Shown in pieces: positions 23,791 through 34,470 of a stretch of 64,000 nucleotides of DNA. The notes below the pieces were generated by a model that did no database searches, was not told where the DNA came from, and saw nothing but the letters and a program-made list of their open reading frames with translations. The DNA is from Oscillospiraceae bacterium. GTDB taxonomy: Bacteria; Bacillota; Clostridia; Oscillospirales; Oscillospiraceae. The stretch is taken from the NCBI GenBank assembly GCA_020025295.1, contig JAHHSJ010000001.1:62001-126000 (forward strand), read 5' to 3'. A program made the position numbers and the translations under genes. How positions within the stretch are numbered: position 1 is the stretch's first letter; every line of letters starts with the position of its first letter.

Positions 23791-24066
23791 TTACACTTTT
23801 TTGATGGCGGTAATCCTGACATTGCTGAAGCTGACGCCCAGATCTTCTGCAATGGCAGCGGTAATGGCAGCCATGAGCTGAGGATCCTGCTGGGGAGCAG
23901 CAGCGACAGGTGCAGGTGCGGCAGCAGCGGTAGCTGCGGGCACATCTGCCTTCTTTTCCATTGCACGCACGATGGTGCTCATCAGGGTGGCCAGCAGCAC
24001 GATCGTAATCAGGCTGAGGAACACGGTGATGATACCAAAGGCGCAAACGAAGGGAATACTGTACAT
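23791..24066 (-). CDS. Decarboxylase gamma subunit (OadG family)
   Basis: This 91-residue protein has one N-terminal TM segment (about 6-30), a cytoplasmic Ala/Pro linker and a small C-terminal domain (LMAAITAAIAEDLGVSFSNV). That is the layout of the OadG/MmdD assembly subunit. The ATG at 24066 has GAAGGAGGTC upstream. It is the first gene of the operon. The longer frame to 24393 has no ribosome site and runs through a terminator, so it is rejected. Confidence 0.85.
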   Translation of the reverse strand: MYSIPFVCAFGIITVFLSLITIVLLATLMSTIVRAMEKKADVPAATAAAAPAPVAAAPQQDPQLMAAITAAIAEDLGVSFSNVRITAIKKV

Positions 24067-24212
24067 TTGCGACCTCCTTCTACTCTTATCGCCTGTTTTC
24101 CGGGGATTCGGAAAAATCGGCGTAATAGACAACAATACTTGGCTCGAAGGCCATACAAGCATGATTATAAACGAAAGGTTCACACAATGCAATCCAAAAA
24201 ATGAACGGAATT

Positions 24213-24251
24213 GAAGAAAAATTGCCCACCTCCTTTTGGGAGGTGGGCAAT
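24213..24251 (-). terminator. Terminator of the hydratase gene
   Basis: A perfect 13-bp stem (ATTGCCCACCTCC and complement) with a TTTTG-type loop and a T-run in the minus direction. Confidence 0.9.
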
Positions 24252-24256
24252 TGCGG

Positions 24257-26500
24257 TTAGTGATTGGCGTAATAGTTGATGAGACAGCCGGACAAAATGA
24301 TGTCACGCTCCTCATCGGACATACCGGGAAGCTCCAGCTGGATGGAGGATTCCACACCCTGCTGGATGAGGGTTGCTTCAAACTTTTCAGCACCGGAAGC
24401 CACGGCAGAACGGATATTTTTCAAAATAACCACATCTCCGGGCTGGATATTGCGGCTTTCCAAATCCTTTGCGATGAAGGGGAGCATACCCCAGTTCACC
24501 ACATTGGAGCGGTAGCGCTTGGTGGCGTATTCCAGAGCAATGTTGGCGCAGCCGCCCAGCACACGCTGGCAGGATGCGGCCTGCTCACGGGCGGAGCCGT
24601 CACCGGGACGAAGCGCCATGACCAGAGAGCCGAGACCGGTGGTTGCCGGATCGAAGCCATGAAGAGCCTCAGTGACGGCCTCATCCACATCGCCGCTGCG
24701 GCGCTTCAGCTCCAGTGCCTTGATCTCCTTGGCTCTGCCCACATAGGCCGGGTCCTTGCGGCTGAGGGTAAACTCGGCCAGACCCAGGGGGTTGGAGCGG
24801 TAGGAGGAGGTTTCACCGGAGGGAATCAGCTCGTCGGTGGTGGTCACGCTGTCGTAGATGGCGGAGCAGGCGGTCAGCACCAGATTTTCCGGCAGAGCGA
24901 CCTGTTCGGGCCAGTCGGCGATGTTGGGACCGAACACCAATTCCTCCTCGGGATGGGGCTGGCCCACACCACGGTAAACCCGGCTGCGGTAAGCGGCATC
25001 GTCGTAAGAGTACAGCTCGTCGGGACGATCCTCGGGAATGAACTCCAAATCCGTGGCGGCGGTCAGTTTGCCGCCGTTTTTGGCGGTGGCGGCAATGCTT
25101 CGGGCATCCATCAGAGCCACATAGGCAATCTGACCGTTGCCGGGCTTGCTGCCCTCACGGTTGGGGAAGTTACGGGTGGAGTGGCGGATGGAGAAGCCGC
25201 CGTTGGCAGGCACATCACCGGCGCCGAAGCAGGGACCGCAGAAGCAGCTGCGGATGGTGGCGCCGCAGGCGGTGAGGTCGGAAAGCTGACCGCCGTTGGC
25301 CAGTTCCATGAAGGTGGGCTGGCTGGCAGGATAGACAGACAAGCCAAACGCCATGCCGCCGATGCTTTCGCCCTTGAGGATTTCAGCGGTGCGCATCAGG
25401 TTCTGCCAAGTGCCGCCGGAGCAGCCGGCGATGACGGCCTGATCCACATAGAATTCGCCGTCCTTCAGCTTGCTGGTCAGAGGAGGCGGCAGCTGCTTGA
25501 GAGCAAACTGCTTCTGAGCGGCCTCATCCACCTGACGGAGCAGCTCTTCGGCGTTTTCCTTGAACTCCCGGATGGTGTAAGCGTTGGAGGGGTGGAAGGG
25601 GAGTGCAATCATAGGCTCCACTTCATCCAGAGCAATTTCAATGAGGTCATCGTAGTAAGCGCCGGCCTCGGGAGCCATGGAATGATACTCCTCGCCGCGG
25701 CCCAGCGTTTCCAGACAGACCCGGGTGGTGTCGTCGGTGGCCCAGAGGGAGCTGAGGCAGGCGGTTTCGGTGGTCATGACATCAATGCCGCAGCGGTAGT
25801 CCATCGCAAGGTTGGCAACGCCGGGGCCGAAGAATTCCAGAACGGCATTTTTTACCGTGCCGGGCTTGAACACCGTACGGATCAGATCCAGAGCCACATC
25901 CTGAGGGCCCACGCCGGGACGGGGCTTGCCGGTGAGGTAGACGGCGATCACACGGGGGTAGACAATATCGTAAGTCCGCTGCAGCAGCTGCTTGACCAGC
26001 TCCGGGCCGCCCTCACCAAAGGCCATGGTGCCGAAGGCGCCGTAGCGGGTGTGGGAATCCGAGCCCAGAATCATTTTGCCGCAGCCGGCATAGCGTTCTC
26101 TCATGTAGGAGTGAATCACGGCCTGATGTGCCGGGACAAATTCGCCGCCGTACTTCTTGGCGGCAGACAGACCGAACACATGGTCGTCCTCGTTGATGGT
26201 GCCGCCCACTGCGCAGAGGGAGTTGTGGCAGTTGGTCAGCACATAGGGGAGGGGGAACTGCTTCAGACCGGAGGCGCGTGCGGTCTGAATGATGCCCACA
26301 TAGGTGATGTCATGGCTGGCCATGGCATCCATCTTCAGCTGCAAATGCTCCGTGTCACCGCTGACATTGTGGGCGGAAAGCACCCCGTAAGCCATGGTAT
26401 GCGTGCGTCTCGCATCCCGGTCAGTGGGAGCAGCAGGACGGAAGGTGCTGCCGTCATAGAGAACAGCGTGGTTGGAAACTTGAATCATAGTCTGCACCAT
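24257..26500 (-). CDS. Aconitase-family hydratase (YbhJ-like)
   Basis: This 747-residue protein has the aconitase architecture: the N-terminal alpha/beta/alpha domains with SDSHTRYGAFGTMAFGEGG, the iron-sulfur cysteine regions (AGCSGGTWQN and SCFCGPCFGAG) and a C-terminal swivel domain with SYRSNPLGLAEF. It groups by eye with the YbhJ type of putative hydratases rather than citrate-cycle AcnA, so the substrate is unknown. Two starts are possible, 26500 and 26488; AAGGAAAG lies directly before the first. It stands between a decarboxylase operon and a pyrophosphatase, each with its own terminator. Confidence 0.85.
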   Translation of the reverse strand: MVQTMIQVSNHAVLYDGSTFRPAAPTDRDARRTHTMAYGVLSAHNVSGDTEHLQLKMDAMASHDITYVGIIQTARASGLKQFPLPYVLTNCHNSLCAVGGTINEDDHVFGLSAAKKYGGEFVPAHQAVIHSYMRERYAGCGKMILGSDSHTRYGAFGTMAFGEGGPELVKQLLQRTYDIVYPRVIAVYLTGKPRPGVGPQDVALDLIRTVFKPGTVKNAVLEFFGPGVANLAMDYRCGIDVMTTETACLSSLWATDDTTRVCLETLGRGEEYHSMAPEAGAYYDDLIEIALDEVEPMIALPFHPSNAYTIREFKENAEELLRQVDEAAQKQFALKQLPPPLTSKLKDGEFYVDQAVIAGCSGGTWQNLMRTAEILKGESIGGMAFGLSVYPASQPTFMELANGGQLSDLTACGATIRSCFCGPCFGAGDVPANGGFSIRHSTRNFPNREGSKPGNGQIAYVALMDARSIAATAKNGGKLTAATDLEFIPEDRPDELYSYDDAAYRSRVYRGVGQPHPEEELVFGPNIADWPEQVALPENLVLTACSAIYDSVTTTDELIPSGETSSYRSNPLGLAEFTLSRKDPAYVGRAKEIKALELKRRSGDVDEAVTEALHGFDPATTGLGSLVMALRPGDGSAREQAASCQRVLGGCANIALEYATKRYRSNVVNWGMLPFIAKDLESRNIQPGDVVILKNIRSAVASGAEKFEATLIQQGVESSIQLELPGMSDEERDIILSGCLINYYANH

Positions 26501-26583
26501 CTTTCCTTCTTGGATTTGTTTTTAGAGTATCCTATTCTATCATTTTTTGACGGTCTGCACAAGGAAAACCCGGAATCATAAGA

Positions 26584-26620
26584 GAAAAAAACACCCTGCG
26601 GCATGGCTGCCGCAGGGTGT
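26584..26620 (-). terminator. Terminator of hppA
   Basis: A perfect 13-bp stem (ACACCCTGCGGCA and complement) with a TGGC loop and a T7 run on the minus strand. Confidence 0.92.
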
Positions 26621-26634
26621 GGAACGAAACTGAA

Positions 26635-28755
<2,121 letters not shown>

Positions 28756-28923
28756 GAACACATCTCCTTTTTTCTTACGAGAAAAACAAGCCAAAAAAGG
28801 GAGCCGGAACGCGACCCCCACTTGTTTGTACTCATTGTAGCAAGCCTAAAACGGGATTGCAAGCACAAAATAGAAAAACTTTCATAAATGTTCTTGGATT
28901 AGTTGGCCTATATTTGTGCGTAG

Positions 28924-28953
28924 TTGAAATAAGCCGAAAAATAGTGTTATAAT
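28924..28953 (+). promoter_or_regulatory. Promoter of the uridine phosphorylase gene
   Basis: TTGAAA (28924-28929), 18 bp, TATAAT (28948-28953) with an upstream TG. Confidence 0.75.
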
Positions 28954-29009
28954 AAGCCCAAATAAACTAGGAAACCGAACTTATTTCATCGGTCGAAAGG
29001 AGCATTTTT

Positions 29010-29804
29010 ATGGATATGACCAAGCGTGAACTCCAATATCACATCGGATTAGGCCCGGGAGACGCTGGAAAGTACTGTATTGTGCCGGGAGACCCGGGCA
29101 GATGCGCCTCCATTGCGGCTTATTTTGATGACGGAGCCTTCCTGCATTCTAATCGGGAGTATACCACATGGGTGGGTACTTTGGAAGGGGAAAAGGTCAG
29201 CGTGGTGAGTACCGGCATTGGCGGACCCTCCGCCTCCATCGCCATGGAGGAGCTGGCGCAGATCGGCGTACATACCTTCCTCCGGGTGGGCACCTGCGGC
29301 GGAATTCGGCTGGATGTGGAGAGCGGCGATGTGGTGGTAGCCACCGGAGCGGTGCGGATGGAAGGCACCAGCCGGGAGTATGCTCCCATCGAGTTCCCGG
29401 CGGTGGCAGATTTTGAGGTAACCAACGCCTTGGTGGAAAGCGCCCGGGCGCTGGGCAAGTCCTGCAAGGTGGGCGTGGTCCAGTGTAAGGACTCCTTCTA
29501 CGGACAGCATTCCCCGGCCCGGATGCCGGTGAGCTATGAGCTGGAGGCCAAATGGGAGGCATGGAAACGGCTGGGCGTGCTGGCCAGCGAGATGGAGAGT
29601 GCGGCGCTGTTCACCGTAGCGGCGGCTTTGGGTGTCCGCTGCGGCAGCTGCTTCCATGTGATCTGGAATCAGGAGCGGGAAAAGGCCGGCCTTGGTCAGA
29701 CCGAGGATACGGATACCGATTCCGCCGTCCGGGTGACGGTGGAGGCCCTCCGCAAGCTGATTTTGGCCGACCGGGCAAAGAAAGCCTCCTCTGTGGAAAA
29801 ATAA
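29010..29804 (+). CDS. udp: Uridine phosphorylase (NP-I family)
   Basis: This 264-residue nucleoside phosphorylase has the phosphate loop GDPGR (about 27-31), RVGTCGGI (about 91-98), the substrate segment KDSFYGQHSP and the catalytic acidic pair with SEMESAALF (about 191-199). It cleaves uridine to uracil and ribose-1-phosphate in pyrimidine salvage. The ATG at 29010 follows GAAAGGAGC. It is monocistronic with a promoter and terminator. The uracil permease at 2083 would serve the same salvage route. Confidence 0.92.
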   Translation: MDMTKRELQYHIGLGPGDAGKYCIVPGDPGRCASIAAYFDDGAFLHSNREYTTWVGTLEGEKVSVVSTGIGGPSASIAMEELAQIGVHTFLRVGTCGGIRLDVESGDVVVATGAVRMEGTSREYAPIEFPAVADFEVTNALVESARALGKSCKVGVVQCKDSFYGQHSPARMPVSYELEAKWEAWKRLGVLASEMESAALFTVAAALGVRCGSCFHVIWNQEREKAGLGQTEDTDTDSAVRVTVEALRKLILADRAKKASSVEK

Positions 29805-29861
29805 ACGAGCAAAAGCCATAGGCTATGTGTATGCAGACCGAGTCTCATTTTGTGTAAGCAT

Positions 29862-29895
29862 AAAGAAGCGGCACCCTACGGGGTGCCGCTTCTTT
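29862..29895. terminator. Bidirectional terminator after udp
   Basis: A 15-bp stem (AAAGAAGCGGCACCC and complement) with a TACG loop, between convergent genes. Confidence 0.9.
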
Positions 29896-29939
29896 GCGTG
29901 ATAAAGTCAGCATAGCCGGGACGAATCTGCGGCCCGGGG

Positions 29940-30599
29940 TTATTCCGCATGGCTCAGGACCACGCCGCTGCCGCAGAGGTCCGTTTCAAATGCGCCGGCG
30001 TCGCCAAGACCAAGCCGATATTCCCAACGGACGGGAAGCTCGCTTTCACCGGGGAAGGTGTAGTTGCTGAGGGTGCTGGCTTTCAGCTCTTGGGCAGGCT
30101 CGGAACAATCTACGAGGAAGCTGTCGGCCCGCGTTTCTCCCGAACCGGGAGCATCCGGATAGAAGATCACTGCATTCAGCGATTGGAGGTTCAGCGTGTC
30201 GTCCAGAGCGGTGGCGGTAATGTCCCAGAACAGGTTGTGTTCCTTGTCGGAAGAACAAGTGGTCTGGTACACGATGGGAACGACCGTCTGGCGTGCGGCC
30301 TCGTCGGCGGCAATCACCTGTGCAGCGGTGAGAGACGCCAGCGTCTGCTCGTCCACAAACCCGACTTGCAGCCATTCGCCCAGTGTGACCGAATCGGAAT
30401 GCTCCCCCTCGTCGATCACGGCATATCCGAGGTCATACCCCAGCAGGGAAAGGGCGTAATTGTCCTCGTTGGAAAGGAGAGAGGTGACGCCAGCCGATTC
30501 CGGCTTGGAATCGTTGGGCTTGTTGGTGGCATAGACCGTGGTGCCAACCGCTGCCACAAGCACTACGGCACAGATGAGACACATCAGTTTTTTCTTCAT
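29940..30599 (-). CDS. Secreted/anchored protein of unknown function
   Basis: This 219-residue protein starts with MKKKLMCLICAVVLVAAVGT, a signal peptide or N-terminal anchor (about 5-24), followed by a Lys/Pro-rich linker and a roughly 170-residue extracytoplasmic domain. The domain has no motif I recognise. The ribosome site AGGAGG is correctly spaced. It is a single gene, convergent with udp and divergent from sigK. Divergence from a sporulation sigma gene is suggestive but gives no function. Confidence 0.75.
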   Translation of the reverse strand: MKKKLMCLICAVVLVAAVGTTVYATNKPNDSKPESAGVTSLLSNEDNYALSLLGYDLGYAVIDEGEHSDSVTLGEWLQVGFVDEQTLASLTAAQVIAADEAARQTVVPIVYQTTCSSDKEHNLFWDITATALDDTLNLQSLNAVIFYPDAPGSGETRADSFLVDCSEPAQELKASTLSNYTFPGESELPVRWEYRLGLGDAGAFETDLCGSGVVLSHAE

Positions 30600-30783
30600 A
30601 AGGTTCCTCCTGTCTCTTACAAAAACGGAATGTACTCTCCCTCTTTTTATAGTATATCAGTTTCAAATGGTTCTGTATAGCTGCAAAAATACCAAGTTTA
30701 TGGAACATATCTTGTGACTTTCGCAGCCAAGAGGGCTTACTTTGCAGACTTCTGACCCTCGTTCCTGTGTCGGGACTGTGGGC

Positions 30784-30813
30784 GAATAGGGACAACTTGT
30801 GGAAGAATAGAAT
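30784..30813 (+). promoter_or_regulatory. Tentative SigE-type promoter of sigK
   Basis: GAATAGG (30784-30790) and GAATAGAAT (30805-30813), 14 bases apart, resemble the spaced ATA elements of mother-cell SigE promoters. sigK is SigE-dependent in other spore formers. Weak sequence support. Confidence 0.3.
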
Positions 30814-30843
30814 GGACCATGCATGAAAAAGGAGTTGTGGCAT

Positions 30844-31491
30844 ATGCTCTCAGTTTTAACGCTTTTGTTGATGCACAGTCAGTTCTTTACCCTGCGTGTA
30901 TCCCCATCGGTGGGGTCATTCCCACAGCCGCTGAGCAAGGAAGAGGAACAACGGCTGGTGGAGCGATCTGCGGAGGGAGATTTGGCGGCTCGGAATCGGC
31001 TGGTGGAACACAATCTTCGGCTGGTGGCCCACATTGTGAAAAAATACTACACCCAGTCCGGCGATACGGACGATTTAATCAGTATCGGCACCATCGGGCT
31101 CATCAAGGCGGTCAACACCTATCGCCCGGATAAAAAAATCAAGCTGGCTACCTATGCGGCACGCTGTATTGAAAATGAGGTGCTGATGTACCTGCGCAAG
31201 ACCCGAAAGCTGGCAGGAGAGGTGTCACTGTCGGAAACGCTGGATGGGGACGGTGGAGAGGGCAACCTTTCCATGATGGACCTCATTCGGGTGGACGATG
31301 ATATGCTGGAAAACTTGGATGCACGGGAATCCTGCCTGAGAGTTCGGGAGTGTGTGGATCGGGTGCTGGATGAACGGGAGCGAATGGTCATCGTGGCCCG
31401 GTACGGCTTGGACGGAGCGGAGCCTTGCCCTCAGCGGGAAATCGCCGCACGCTGCGGCATTTCCCGGTCCTATGTATCCCGCCGCCGCTAA
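30844..31491 (+). CDS. sigK: sigK, 5' part (pro-SigK, interrupted by skin-like element)
   Basis: The late mother-cell sigma factor of sporulation. The frame encodes a hydrophobic pro-like N-terminus (MLSVLTLLLMHSQFFTL), then FPQPLSKEEEQ, region 2 (NLRLVAHIVKKYY, DLISIGTIGLIKAVNTY, KLATYAARCIENEVL) and region 4 up to CGISRSYVSR. After that Arg codon (31480) the frame enters the element and stops at 31491, giving two extra Arg. The remaining 21 residues are at 36249-36314. The ATG at 30844 has AAAAAGGAG 9 bases upstream; the frame could also start at 30823. Precise excision of the element would give a 234-residue protein, close to the length of Bacillus SigK. Confidence 0.93.
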   Translation: MLSVLTLLLMHSQFFTLRVSPSVGSFPQPLSKEEEQRLVERSAEGDLAARNRLVEHNLRLVAHIVKKYYTQSGDTDDLISIGTIGLIKAVNTYRPDKKIKLATYAARCIENEVLMYLRKTRKLAGEVSLSETLDGDGGEGNLSMMDLIRVDDDMLENLDARESCLRVRECVDRVLDERERMVIVARYGLDGAEPCPQREIAARCGISRSYVSRRR

Positions 31492-31495
31492 TGTA
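31474..31495 (+). other. attL of the sigK element
   Basis: The core GTATCCCG (31474-31481) joins the element arm CCGCCGCCGCTAATGTAA (31478-31495), which overlaps its last bases. The arm is the exact reverse complement of the arm at the right end. Confidence 0.85.
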
Positions 31496-31499
31496 AACG

Positions 31500-31863
31500 A
31501 AGCATACCTCGGAAACGGACCCTATATTATAATGTATCATTGATAAAAGTCCTGATGTTTTCTTTTTCGCTTTCCGGCCGGTATTTCCCTTTGGACGAAA
31601 CTGAAAATGAAGGAAGAAGAAGCAAAAATTTCAAAATTAACAAGAATTTAACACAAAAATGGTGTTCTATTTCACATAGTTGCGGTATGATAAAGAAAAA
31701 TCAGGAAAAGACGGATGGGTGCAAGTGCGGAATGCGTTCTTGCGACGCTATCCGGGATTTGATGATTGATATGCCGAATACCGTCGGATATGGTGCAAAC
31801 GGCTTCGCTGGCACCGTCATTCCGATGGCATTCCCAGCGATACAACAGAATGTGAGGTAATTT
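31500..31863. other. Non-coding left end of the element
   Basis: About 360 bp between attL and the HAD gene. It is AT-rich at first, with a TATAAT at about 31528-31533 that lacks a good -35 partner. A later stretch includes GGTATGAT-like bases and small dyads. An open frame of 106 codons (31540-31860) has no ribosome site or recognisable domain, and I do not call it a gene. The HAD gene's promoter presumably lies here. Confidence 0.4.
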
Positions 31864-32637
31864 ATGGAAGAACTGAGAAATAAGAAGGGTTTTATTTGTG
31901 ATATGGACGGCGTCATCTACCACGGCAATCAGCTTGTTCCCGGCGCCAAGGAATTTGTGGAGTGGCTGTATCGGGAAAACAAGCAGTTTTTGTTCCTGAC
32001 CAACGCCAGCAGCCGTTCTCCCAAGGAACTGCAGAAGAAGCTGCAGCGGATGGGTCTGGACATCAGCGAGGACCATTTCTACACCAGCGCCCTGGCCACG
32101 GCGAAGTTCCTGCAGAAGCAGGCACCCGGCTGCAGCGCCTATGTGATTGGTGACCACGGCCTGTTCAATGCCCTCTATGACTGCGGCATCACCATCAATG
32201 AGGTGGACCCGGACTATGTGGTGGTGGGCGAAACGGCAGACTATTGCTTTGAGCATATCAGCCGTGCCATGAATCTGGTGAACAAGGGCGCAAAGCTGAT
32301 CGCCACCAACTCCGACATGACCGGCCCGGTGGAGGGCGGTTTTGCTCCTGCCTGCCGGGCACTGGTGGCTCCCATTGAGGCAACCACCGGCAAGTCCGCC
32401 TACTATGTGGGCAAGCCCAACCCTCTGATGATGCGTACCGGTCTGGGCATTTTGGGTGTCCACTCCAAGGAGGCAGTCATGATCGGTGACCGCATGGATA
32501 CCGACATCATCGCCGGCATCGAAACCGGTCTGGATACCGCTCTGGTGCTCACCGGCGTTTCCACCATGGAAACCCTGAACGAGTACCCCTACCGCCCCAG
32601 ACTGGTGCTGAACAGCATCGGTGATATTCCCGACTGA
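31864..32637 (+). CDS. HAD-IIA family (NagD-like) phosphatase
   Basis: This 257-residue cytosolic phosphohydrolase has the nucleophile motif DMDGVIYHG (about 14-22), motif II FLTNASSRS, the large C2a cap, Lys in YVGKPNPLMM and motif IV IGDRMDTDIIAG. NagD-type enzymes dephosphorylate nucleotides or small sugar phosphates; the substrate here is unknown. GTGAGG is upstream of the ATG. It is the first gene of the sigK element and is terminated separately. Its codon use looks like that of the surrounding genome. Confidence 0.9.
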   Translation: MEELRNKKGFICDMDGVIYHGNQLVPGAKEFVEWLYRENKQFLFLTNASSRSPKELQKKLQRMGLDISEDHFYTSALATAKFLQKQAPGCSAYVIGDHGLFNALYDCGITINEVDPDYVVVGETADYCFEHISRAMNLVNKGAKLIATNSDMTGPVEGGFAPACRALVAPIEATTGKSAYYVGKPNPLMMRTGLGILGVHSKEAVMIGDRMDTDIIAGIETGLDTALVLTGVSTMETLNEYPYRPRLVLNSIGDIPD

Positions 32638-32665
32638 CGGTAAGAAAATTTAATTTGCAAACGAA

Positions 32666-32696
32666 AAAAGCCACAGCATTTCTGTGGCTTTTTCTC
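32666..32696 (+). terminator. Terminator of the HAD gene
   Basis: An 11-bp stem (AAAAGCCACAG / CTGTGGCTTTT) with a 5-base loop, then T residues. Confidence 0.88.
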
Positions 32697-32730
32697 TTGT
32701 TTTTACGGCGGTTTTTGGGACTTTTGTATG

Positions 32731-32771
32731 TTGACAATTTGTGAGAAAATCATATAATTAACTTTGTTAAT
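32731..32771 (+). promoter_or_regulatory. Promoter and operator of the marR-FUSC operon
   Basis: TTGACA (32731-32736), 16 bp, TATAAT (32753-32758). Overlapping the -10 end is the inverted repeat ATTAAC-ttt-GTTAAT (32757-32771), a classic placement for a self-repressing MarR protein. Confidence 0.85.
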
Positions 32772-32791
32772 CGTTCAAAGGAGATGACGAA

Positions 32792-33223
32792 ATGGAACTC
32801 ATGTGGCTGCAGATGCTTGCATATCAGCAGGAACTGCATCGTTTTTCCCGTTCTATGCTGGCACAGGGACAAAAGCAGACCTTGACAGCCAGTGAGCTTG
32901 AACTGCTGTCTTGGCTGTATTTGCAGACGGAAGAATGCACACCTCAGGTGCTGAGCCGGCACAGCGGCATGAAGAAGGAAGCGGTGAGCCGCTGCCTGAA
33001 GCAGCTGTACGAAAAGGGCTTTATTGAAAAGGAAAAGCGTCCGCAGGATGAGCGGAGTTACATTCTTTCTCTGACGGAGAGTGGAAGAAGCGCCCTCCGG
33101 GAAAATTACGGACCGATCCTCCAACCCCTGTATGATCTGCAGCGGGAGATGGGAGAGGACTTCAATCGTCTGTTCCAGCTGATTGGCGAAGCAAACGCCA
33201 AGATGGAAGAGAAGAAAAACTGA
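32792..33223 (+). CDS. MarR-family repressor
   Basis: This 143-residue winged-helix regulator has the DNA-recognition region TPQVLSRHSGMKKEAVSRCL followed by KQLYEKGF and the wing KEKRPQDERSYILSLTESG, typical of MarR. AAAGGAG precedes the ATG. A 6-3-6 inverted repeat sits over its own promoter, so autorepression relieved by a ligand is likely (inference). The next gene, 42 bp downstream, is an FUSC-like membrane protein, suggesting a drug- or acid-responsive efflux unit carried as cargo in the sigK element. Confidence 0.88.
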   Translation: MELMWLQMLAYQQELHRFSRSMLAQGQKQTLTASELELLSWLYLQTEECTPQVLSRHSGMKKEAVSRCLKQLYEKGFIEKEKRPQDERSYILSLTESGRSALRENYGPILQPLYDLQREMGEDFNRLFQLIGEANAKMEEKKN

Positions 33224-33265
33224 CACAGGATATTTCTTATAAATAGAAGAAATGGAGGTATTTTG

Positions 33266-34351
33266 GTGCGATTTTATGATATGTTGCAGCTGGACCCCGG
33301 AACACTGAAAAAGAAGATTCGCTCCGCAGAGCTGCCCAAAGAGCGGCGCAAGCTGATGGTGGCAATCACGGTCCGCACGTTCCTGATCGTGATGTTTGCA
33401 ATTTTGTTGATTTCTCCGGCCGGAAAGGTGTTTGGCGCAGAAAACAGCCCCATGGCCGTCGCTCTGTTCTGTATTCTGCTTGGCATCCGCTTCGTGGACT
33501 TTGATTATTGTATCAAAGACTCTATGATCAACTTCGCAGTGGTGCTGACGCTGCTGCTGTTTGCCCCCTGCCTTACGGCCCGGGCCAATGCGCTGCTTGC
33601 CCTGCTGATCCATATTTCCGCCTTCTTTGTCATTTTGTTTATGACCAGCGGCCGTCCGGAAATGGGCAATTCCGGACTTTATACCTTTGCTTATATCTAC
33701 CTTTCCAGCAATCCGGTTTTCGGTGACCAGCTGTGGCGGCGTGCCCTCCTGACTCTGGTGGGTTATGTGCTGTGCGGTGCCATTCTGCTGGCAAAGCACC
33801 ACAACAAGAACCAGTCGGTTCGCTTCTGGAGCAAGGTGCAGAACTTCAGTCTGGCAGACAATAAGAACCAGTGGCTGCTGCAGCTGACCTTGGGCGTGTC
33901 CATCGTGCTGACCGTGGGCAATCTCTTCCACCTGCCTCGCGCGATGTGGGCGGCCTATGCCTGTGGCTCCATTGTGGGCTGCTACTCTGCTACCGGGGTA
34001 GAGGCAAAGGGCCGTGCCATGCAGCGTATGATCGGCACGATCATCGGCTCGCTGGCGTTCTTTGTGGTCTATTCGCTGCTGCCGGTCTCCCTCAAGTCTA
34101 TGGTTGGCCCTCTGGGCGGTCTTTGTGCGGGCTTCTGCACCAAGTATCGCTATCAGATTGCCTGCAACTGCTTGGGCGCCCTGTTTATGGCGACCAGCCT
34201 GTTCAGCGTGCCCCAGACCATGGTGCTGCGTCTGGGACAGAATCTGGTCGGCTTGCTGTTTGGCGTTGTTTTCCTGATGCTGTATCAGAAGGTGATGAGC
34301 CTGTGCTTTGCATCCAAAACCACCGGTGGAGCACAGAATCCCACCACTTAA
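33266..34351 (+). CDS. FUSC-like integral membrane protein
   Basis: This 361-residue protein has an N-terminal basic cytosolic stretch and about ten TM helices in two sets, separated by a soluble segment (about 172-200). It resembles the fusaric-acid-resistance (FUSC) half-transporter family in topology and in the second membrane block (PRAMWAAYACGSIVGCYSAT). Starts at GTG 33266 or TTG 33263; ATGGAGG lies 6-9 bases upstream. Co-transcribed with the MarR repressor. The substrate is unknown; an export role is inferred from the regulator pairing. Confidence 0.7.
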   Translation: MRFYDMLQLDPGTLKKKIRSAELPKERRKLMVAITVRTFLIVMFAILLISPAGKVFGAENSPMAVALFCILLGIRFVDFDYCIKDSMINFAVVLTLLLFAPCLTARANALLALLIHISAFFVILFMTSGRPEMGNSGLYTFAYIYLSSNPVFGDQLWRRALLTLVGYVLCGAILLAKHHNKNQSVRFWSKVQNFSLADNKNQWLLQLTLGVSIVLTVGNLFHLPRAMWAAYACGSIVGCYSATGVEAKGRAMQRMIGTIIGSLAFFVVYSLLPVSLKSMVGPLGGLCAGFCTKYRYQIACNCLGALFMATSLFSVPQTMVLRLGQNLVGLLFGVVFLMLYQKVMSLCFASKTTGGAQNPTT

Positions 34352-34367
34352 TTCAATTGAAATAAGT

Positions 34368-34412
34368 ACAGACCGTTCCGAGGAAGTTCCTTTGGAGCGG
34401 TCTGTTTTATTT
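34368..34412 (+). terminator. Terminator of the marR-FUSC operon
   Basis: A 12-bp stem (ACAGACCGTTCC / GGAGCGGTCTGT) and a T-rich tail. Confidence 0.82.
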
Positions 34413-34470
34413 TTTGGACAGGCAAATCACCCCGGGCCGGCACATACCCTTTCCTGAGGAGGGTGAGTAC

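Noticed and set aside
31540..31860. 106-codon frame at the left end of the sigK element
   Set aside because: No ribosome site, no domain, composition unlike neighbouring proteins; it reads through the likely promoter region of the HAD gene.
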